Positions 59,463 to 64,000 of a DNA stretch of 64,000 nucleotides are shown piece by piece (positions within the stretch are counted from its first letter, which is position 1; each line of letters opens with the position of its first letter). The notes below the pieces were generated by a model. The model worked only from the letters and a program-made list of their open reading frames with translations, did not search any database and was not told the origin of the DNA. Both the position numbers and the translations under genes were made by a program. Source of the stretch: Dactylosporangium sp. AC04546 (lineage in GTDB: Bacteria; Actinomycetota; Actinomycetes; Mycobacteriales; Micromonosporaceae); the NCBI RefSeq assembly GCF_022095675.1, contig NZ_JAHYSG010000003.1, positions 62,001 through 126,000 of the forward strand, read 5' to 3'.

Positions 59463-60415
59463 CAGAAGTCGATCTCCTCTCCGTCGCCGACGGCGTAGTT
59501 CCGGCCTGCGGCCACTTCGATGCCGCTGTCGTCCCAGAGCGCCAGCTCATCGGTTTCGTCGATCTCGCCGGTCGGCTGCGGCTGCAGCAGCGCGCGAATG
59601 TCGCGGACGCAGCGGGAGAGGATCGCGCCGTCGTGGACGCGGTCGCGGACTGCTCGGCGGGTATCTGCCGGGATGTCGGTGGAGCCGCTGGAGACGACGT
59701 CGAACGCGACCGGGATGGTGATCTCGGCTTTGTAGAGGTCGGCGATGTCGTAGACGAAGGCGCGTTCGTGTCCGGTATGGACGAAGCCGAGTCCGGGTGC
59801 TGCGCCGAGCGCGACGATGACGCCGTGGACGATGCCGTACAGGCAGGCGTGCGCGGCCGACAGTGCCTGGTTGATCGGGTCGCCGGAGCTGAAGTCTTCG
59901 CGGTCGTACTCACGATGGTTCCATGCCACCCCGGTCCGGGCGGCGTGTTCCCGGTAGGCGCGGCGGACCCGGGCACCCTCTTTGCCGCGTAGTTGCTGCA
60001 TGGTGAGGCCGGTGGTGTCTTCGCCGGGGAAGCGCATCGCATACATCGAGCGGGCGACGGCGAGCCGGCGGCCGCGGTGGCTGACGGCGGCCGCCTGGGC
60101 GATGAGCAGCCGGGTGGATGCGGCGAGGGACCGGCCGTGGGCGTAGTAGCGCACGCCCCGCTCGCCGACCCAGACGGCGGTGGCGCCGTGGTCGGCGAGC
60201 AGGGCGACGGCTTGGTGGGTGATGCTGGTGCCTGGGCCGAGCAGCAGCACGCTCACCGTGGCGGCCGGGATGTGCACGACGCCACGGTCGTCGGTGGCGG
60301 TGAGCGCGTTGCTGTCGCGGTGGATGACGGCGCGTTCGAGGTAGATGAAGCTGATCCGGTCCTCGGCGCGGGTCAGGTCGGGAAGTTCGGCTGGTGGTAC
60401 TCCGGGAATCGGCAT
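59462..60415 (-). CDS. cas1: Cas1e, CRISPR integrase
   Basis: 317 residues. Metal-binding residues are E146 (QLRGKEGARVR), H213 (GFVHTGHERAF) and D226 (VYDIADLYKA). Their spacing matches E141/H208/D221 of the E. coli enzyme exactly. The N-terminal beta domain (FIYLERAVIHRDSNALTATD, GVVHIPAATVSVLLLGPG) is complete, and the C-terminal acidic tail is as expected for type I-E. It lies 15 bases after cas6e and integrates new spacers at the leader end with Cas2. Confidence 0.97.
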   Translation of the reverse strand: MPIPGVPPAELPDLTRAEDRISFIYLERAVIHRDSNALTATDDRGVVHIPAATVSVLLLGPGTSITHQAVALLADHGATAVWVGERGVRYYAHGRSLAASTRLLIAQAAAVSHRGRRLAVARSMYAMRFPGEDTTGLTMQQLRGKEGARVRRAYREHAARTGVAWNHREYDREDFSSGDPINQALSAAHACLYGIVHGVIVALGAAPGLGFVHTGHERAFVYDIADLYKAEITIPVAFDVVSSGSTDIPADTRRAVRDRVHDGAILSRCVRDIRALLQPQPTGEIDETDELALWDDSGIEVAAGRNYAVGDGEEIDF

Positions 60416-60430
60416 CGGCCAGTTCGTTGC

Positions 60431-61096
60431 TCAGTTCGCGGGTGCGATGGTCAGCAGCCCGCATCCGTAGGCTTTGGCGTGGCCGATGCCGACCGTCAGT
60501 GACTCGCGGAAGGCGTCGGCGTCGGTGATGTCGAGCAGGCCGTCGTAGGTCACTGTGGTGAGGGTGACGGCGGTTGCGGCACGGCGGAAGGTGACCGTCT
60601 GCCGGCGGTGCAGCTTGAGGTTCGGCTCGCCGTCGCGTTGGGGCGCGATGGCGAAGCCGCACCGTTCGCCTCGGGTGATCAGCCACTGGGTCTGGTCCTC
60701 GACACGGAGGTGGCCGAAGCGTTGGGTTTCCTTGGCGTCGGCGGTCTTGCGGCCGCTGCGGGTCGGATTCGCGGTGAGGCGGAACGCCCATCGCTGGCCG
60801 GGTTGTAGGGACGCGAGGAGTCCGTCGTAGGGCCGGGTGGTCCAGGCCTCTGCGGTGGGCCGGCCGGCCTGCTCGACCAGGTGGGTGAGGTCGGGCGGGC
60901 CGGGGCTGACGAGGTAGAGCTGGACGGTGCCGTTGGTGGTGGTGTCGAGCCGCCAGAGGGCCCGCGCACCCGGCCGTTCGTGGTCCTCCGGCACCGGGAA
61001 GGCGCCGCGGACTGCGGCGTGCATGGCCTGTGGTGAGGCCAGCAGCTTCCGCGCGCCGCGGCGGGTGGTGTCGATGGTGAACCTGGTGAGGTACAT
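60431..61096 (-). CDS. cas6e: Cas6e, crRNA-processing endoribonuclease (Cascade)
   Basis: 221 residues. His26 in SPQAMHAAVRGAF corresponds to the catalytic His of Cas6e. The C-terminal Gly-rich loop GIGHAKAYGCGLLTIAP is the family signature that holds the repeat RNA. Cas6e cuts after the stem of the repeat (the CCCCGCG/CGCGGGG stem here) and stays bound. It starts two bases after the cas5 stop. All features are intact. Confidence 0.95.
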   Translation of the reverse strand: MYLTRFTIDTTRRGARKLLASPQAMHAAVRGAFPVPEDHERPGARALWRLDTTTNGTVQLYLVSPGPPDLTHLVEQAGRPTAEAWTTRPYDGLLASLQPGQRWAFRLTANPTRSGRKTADAKETQRFGHLRVEDQTQWLITRGERCGFAIAPQRDGEPNLKLHRRQTVTFRRAATAVTLTTVTYDGLLDITDADAFRESLTVGIGHAKAYGCGLLTIAPAN

Positions 61097-61098
61097 GC

Positions 61099-61797
61099 TC
61101 AGCCTCCCAGCAGGCTTAGCGGGTCATGCTCGGTGACGCCGGCCCGTTCGGTGAGGTCGTTGCTGATCGTCACGTGGCTGCGGTGGACGGCCCGCCAGGT
61201 GTGCTGGCGGTGTGCCGGGTCGAAGCTGAGTGGCTCGTCGTGGATGGTTTCGGCGACGGGTTCTCCCGGCCGAGCGTCACGAATGATCTCAAGCCGGACG
61301 GTGCGGGCCGCCTTGCGGCGGTGCCAGTCGGCGGCGAGCCACGGCCAGCCGCTCAACGCGTCGTCGAGGGACTGGTCGTGGACACCGAGGGTGACGGAGC
61401 GTGCCGGTGGACAGGACCGGCGGCCGAGGTACAGCGGAAAATGCGGTCGGCGTAGCGCTTCGTCGAGACCGGTCAGGAGGTTTCGATCGCCGCTGACAGC
61501 GGCCAGGAACGCGGCGTCGGCAAGGTAGAAGCGGTGTGTCAGCGGGGCGCTCTTGCCGTCCGCGGTGTGCGCGGTGTGGAAGTCGCGCAGGACCTGGCCG
61601 GGCTGGTCCAGCCGCACGCCGAACTCGAGGCCGAGCAGCTCGGTGAGGGGCTCTGTGCGGCGGATGCCCTTCGCCGCGGCGAGGAGGCCGATGACGCCGC
61701 TCTTGGTCGGAGCGACCTCGGTGCTGCGGCGGGCGAACCGGCTGGAGGCACCCCATGCCTGCATCGGCCCGGCCAATTGGAGCAGGAGCACGCTCAT
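61099..61797 (-). CDS. cas5: Cas5e, Cascade subunit
   Basis: 232 residues, ATG at 61795-61797 overlapping the cas7 stop (ATGA). The N-terminus VLLLQLAGPMQAWGASSRFA, then RRSTEVAPTKSGVIGLLAAA, is diagnostic of Cas5e, which caps the 5' handle of the crRNA. Further conserved parts are LGLEFGVRLDQPGQVLRDF and LYLGRRSCPPARSVTLG. Complete length for the family. Confidence 0.95.
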   Translation of the reverse strand: MSVLLLQLAGPMQAWGASSRFARRSTEVAPTKSGVIGLLAAAKGIRRTEPLTELLGLEFGVRLDQPGQVLRDFHTAHTADGKSAPLTHRFYLADAAFLAAVSGDRNLLTGLDEALRRPHFPLYLGRRSCPPARSVTLGVHDQSLDDALSGWPWLAADWHRRKAARTVRLEIIRDARPGEPVAETIHDEPLSFDPAHRQHTWRAVHRSHVTISNDLTERAGVTEHDPLSLLGG

Positions 61798-62918
61798 GCC
61801 GGCCGGCCGAGCGCCGCCGCGACCCGCTCCCCCACCCCGCTGACGAGATCGCCGAGGGTGACCACCGTGCCGAGGTCGGCCAGGACTGCGGTCTGGTCGC
61901 CGACGTGTGTGACCCAGCTTCCGGTCGGCCGTTCACCGTAGGCGCCTTCGACCGCGGTGATGTGGTCGGCGAGGGCGGCGGCGGCCAGCTTGACCCGGCC
62001 GGACGCCTCGGTTTCCTGGACGGCGGTCTCGAACGCGCCGACCATGTTGATCGGCTGGGTGTCGCGGACCCGGACCAGGACCGCGTCGGGCAGGGTCCGG
62101 TGGGCGAAGGTGTTCTGCTTGCCGGTCGGCACGCTGCGGGCGAACGCGGTGAGGAAGGCCTCGACGGCCGCACGGGTGGCGGCGGTGTCGCCGAGGGTCT
62201 CGTGCAGCCGGTTCACGTCGACGGTGGCATACCGGTAGAGGGTGGAGGAGTTGAATTCGACGGTACCGATCATGCCGGCGCCCGTCTCGTCGGCGTCGTG
62301 CTTGCGGTCGTCGACGGCGGTGAAGTAGTCGTACTCGTTGTCGACCGCGTGCACGCTGATGGCGTGCGCGACCTGGCAGGCGGCGTCGACGTTGATGTCG
62401 GCCATGTCGGCGACCATCCGGCCGAACATGGCGATGTCAACGGAGTGTTCGGTGTTCGCGAGCGTCTTGAGCCGCCCCTTGTCGGGCGCGGTGCCGGCTC
62501 GGGAGGCCTCGAGGGCCGCGGCGGCGATGTTGTCGAGCTGCCGGTGACTGAGGAACAGCAGATAGCTGGACTCGACATCCTTCGCCTCGCCCTTCTTCTT
62601 CTCAGCCTTGGCGAGGCCGATCGCGGCGAACGCCTCGGCGGCCAGCGTGGATGCGGCCTCGTCGGTCAGTTGCGGGTCCAGCACCTTGATCCGGGCCGCG
62701 AGCGACTCGCCGACACGCTTGGTGCGCTCACCGAGCTGCGAGCGGTCCAGCAGGTCCTTGAACGCGATCCGGATGGCGCGTTTCCACGCCTGGCTGGACA
62801 CGCGGGCGCGACGGACGCCGCCGTAGGTGGCGGTCTTCGGGGAGCCGGTGTCGTCGCGGTTGAGGTTGCTCGGGGGCACGGTCTGCAGCGCGTACACGTC
62901 GATGATGGTGCGGTTCAC
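61794..62918 (-). CDS. cas7: Cas7e, Cascade backbone subunit
   Basis: 374 residues from the ATG at 62916-62918 overlapping the cse2 stop (ATGA). The N-terminus IDVYALQTVPPSNLNRDDTG, SPKTATYGGVRRARVSSQAW and KRAIR are hallmarks of Cas7e/Cse4. The central ADINVDAACQVAHAISVHAV and GAGMIGTVEFNSSTLYRYAT are also typical. Six copies would coat the crRNA spacer. No frameshift. Confidence 0.96.
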   Translation of the reverse strand: MNRTIIDVYALQTVPPSNLNRDDTGSPKTATYGGVRRARVSSQAWKRAIRIAFKDLLDRSQLGERTKRVGESLAARIKVLDPQLTDEAASTLAAEAFAAIGLAKAEKKKGEAKDVESSYLLFLSHRQLDNIAAAALEASRAGTAPDKGRLKTLANTEHSVDIAMFGRMVADMADINVDAACQVAHAISVHAVDNEYDYFTAVDDRKHDADETGAGMIGTVEFNSSTLYRYATVDVNRLHETLGDTAATRAAVEAFLTAFARSVPTGKQNTFAHRTLPDAVLVRVRDTQPINMVGAFETAVQETEASGRVKLAAAALADHITAVEGAYGERPTGSWVTHVGDQTAVLADLGTVVTLGDLVSGVGERVAAALGRPA

Positions 62919-63631
62919 TGGGCACGCTCCTCGGTCTCGTTGGCGGAGTCAGTGGGGTTGCCGGAGTCGTTGGTGTCGCCGGCCATCGGGCGGGTGCGGA
63001 AAAACTCGCGGCCCCACACGGCCTGGACGGTGGCCCGTCCGGAAGGTCGGCCGGGTGGCTGCCCGGCCGGCTGGCGCAGGGTGTAGAGGTCGTCGGCGAG
63101 CAGGCCGTAGTCGAGCGGGATCTGGTGTTCGCGCAGCATGGTGACGAGGCCGCGCAGGTGGTGGATGCTTTCGGCGTAGCTGGTGGCGGTGCCGAGCGCC
63201 GCGAACCGGCGCCGCACTCCTTCCGGGCTGACGCTCTTACGGACCAGGGCGGCGAGCGCGACACCGAGTCCACTGCCGCTGACGTGCATCCGCTCCCGGC
63301 GGGACTGCTGGTGCAGTGCGTACAGGGTGATCGCGTCGTGCACCGCGTACTCGGCGTCGTAGGCGTCGGTGTCGTTCCTCGGCCGGCCGCGCAGCAGCTC
63401 GTCGGGCACCGACAGGTACGTTCCCAGGGTGTAGTCGGATCCGGGGATGCGGCCGATGCCGCGGCGCAGGCGGGCGATCGCGCCGACCGCCTCGGGCACC
63501 GGCGGCTCATGCAGCACCTGTGCCTGCAGTTTGCCGACTATTGCGGCGACGTGGTCACCCAGGGCCCGGCGGGGCCGGGTCGGAGCTTTGCGTGCCGGCG
63601 CGTTCGGCCGGTCGGTCGCTGCCGTGGTCAC
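62915..63631 (-). CDS. cse2: Cse2 (Cas11e), Cascade small subunit
   Basis: 238 residues from the GTG at 63629-63631, which follows GAGGAGG and overlaps the upstream stop (GTGA); the longer open frame to 63775 is shadow of cas8e. Helical: DHVAAIVGKLQAQVLHEPPV, AIARLRRGIGRIPGSDYTLG, ESIHHLRGLVTMLREHQIPL, YGLLADDLYTLRQPAG, as in Cse2, which stabilises the displaced DNA strand. The C-terminal Asn/Thr/Glu tail is disordered. Slightly longer than E. coli CasB (160). Confidence 0.93.
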   Translation of the reverse strand: MTTAATDRPNAPARKAPTRPRRALGDHVAAIVGKLQAQVLHEPPVPEAVGAIARLRRGIGRIPGSDYTLGTYLSVPDELLRGRPRNDTDAYDAEYAVHDAITLYALHQQSRRERMHVSGSGLGVALAALVRKSVSPEGVRRRFAALGTATSYAESIHHLRGLVTMLREHQIPLDYGLLADDLYTLRQPAGQPPGRPSGRATVQAVWGREFFRTRPMAGDTNDSGNPTDSANETEERAQ

Positions 63632-64000
63632 TGCGGTACCTCCTCGTGCTGGTGCGTTCGGTCGACGGCCATCGGCAGCGCCTTGGCCAGGCTGCGCAGG
63701 AACCACACCTCGGCCTGGGAGGTGGAGTAGTGGACCTCGACACCGTTGCGGTCCTCGACGAGACGACCGACCCACGCGTCCGGTCCGGCCGCAGCGACCA
63801 GGTCGTCACCGATCCGCCGGACGGCCCTCCGGACCAGCCGCTGCCACGTGGTGCGCACGTCGGCCAGGTCGCTGGCCGGGCCGAGTCCGGCCAGCCAGTC
63901 GCGGAACAATCGGTCGAGAAGGCTGTACGCGTCCTCGGCAGCGCGGTCGGCCGCGCCGGTCTCCGTGCCGGAGCCGCCGGCGGCACGCACCAGATTGGCT
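63628..64000 (-). CDS. cas8e: Cas8e (Cse1/CasA), C-terminal end; gene continues past the window
   Basis: The frame enters from the right edge, and the last 123 residues are visible (ANLVRAAGG ... HQHEEVPQ). They are helical (DAYSLLDRLFRDWLAGLG, TTWQRLVRRAVRRIGDDLVA), as in the four-helix bundle at the end of Cas8e that contacts Cse2. Position first in the operon and the GTGA overlap with cse2 confirm the identity. The PAM-sensing N-terminal domain and cas3 lie beyond the edge. Confidence 0.85.
   Translation of the reverse strand, partial: ANLVRAAGGSGTETGAADRAAEDAYSLLDRLFRDWLAGLGPASDLADVRTTWQRLVRRAVRRIGDDLVAAAGPDAWVGRLVEDRNGVEVHYSTSQAEVWFLRSLAKALPMAVDRTHQHEEVPQ

Overview
The window comes from a high-GC actinobacterium. 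The GTG start codons, the many 4-base ATGA/GTGA gene overlaps and the actinobacterial families seen (SAV2177/DUF574-type methyltransferase, SCO6880-type conjugation protein, DUF4913, DUF2637-like protein, type I-E Cas proteins) suggest Micromonosporaceae or a close relative. The species cannot be fixed from sequence alone.

Layout. (1) 1-8.1 kb is a low-density, eroding region. It holds a truncated lipoprotein gene, two small winged-helix proteins, a prepilin peptidase, a SAM methyltransferase and a nucleoside-phosphorylase-like fusion, among remnants of a transposase, a LuxR regulator and a glycoside hydrolase. (2) 8.1-14.9 kb carries a secreted 2130-residue RHS/YD-repeat polymorphic toxin with a small probable immunity gene behind it. 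(3) 16.06-16.15 kb holds the 3' half of a tRNA-Arg(ACG) gene followed by a strong hairpin. This looks like the far junction of an old integrated element lying to its left. (4) 16.4-21 kb holds a two-gene signalling pair: a small two-helix membrane protein and a STAND/NLR-like NTPase that share a short WLRGA...GDV.IAE motif. An IS3-family element has cut off the NTPase's C-terminus, and a 5' relic of the same IS sits upstream.

(5) 21-33 kb is a conjugation locus of the relaxase plus type IV secretion kind: SLT-M23 wall hydrolase, VirB2-like, VirB8-like, VirB6-like, SCO6880-type, VirB4-like ATPase, VirD4-like coupling protein, and a primase fused to a PP2C-like phosphatase. (6) 33.2-40.6 kb has a second RHS toxin (2288 aa) ending in a GIY-YIG-like nuclease domain, with a DUF4240-like probable immunity gene downstream. 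(7) 41-54 kb is the processing and maintenance part of the element: an eight-gene leftward cluster (DUF6884 protein, membrane/coiled-coil/HTH protein, degenerate relaxase, DUF4913 protein, PAPS-reductase-like protein and others), then rightward a recombinase-tail-like DNA-binding protein, a very strong hairpin (oriT candidate), mobC, relaxase, AbrB-like protein and tyrosine integrase.

(8) 54.3-64 kb is a type I-E CRISPR-Cas locus on the minus strand. It has an array of 75 recognisable repeats plus three decayed ones, then (reading right to left) cas8e (truncated by the window edge), cse2, cas7, cas5, cas6e, cas1, cas2 and the leader. cas3 would lie beyond the right edge. The array records internal rearrangements: a triplicated spacer, a duplicated multi-spacer block, an aberrant 42-nt spacer and one fully hairpin-forming spacer.

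Taken together this is a defence/conflict island. A conjugative element, two toxin-immunity pairs and a disrupted NLR-like pair lie beside an adaptive immune locus. The best candidates for something little described are the NLR-membrane protein pair with a shared motif (16.7-18.8 kb), the primase-phosphatase fusion (30.8-32.8 kb) and the graded series of relaxase paralogues.
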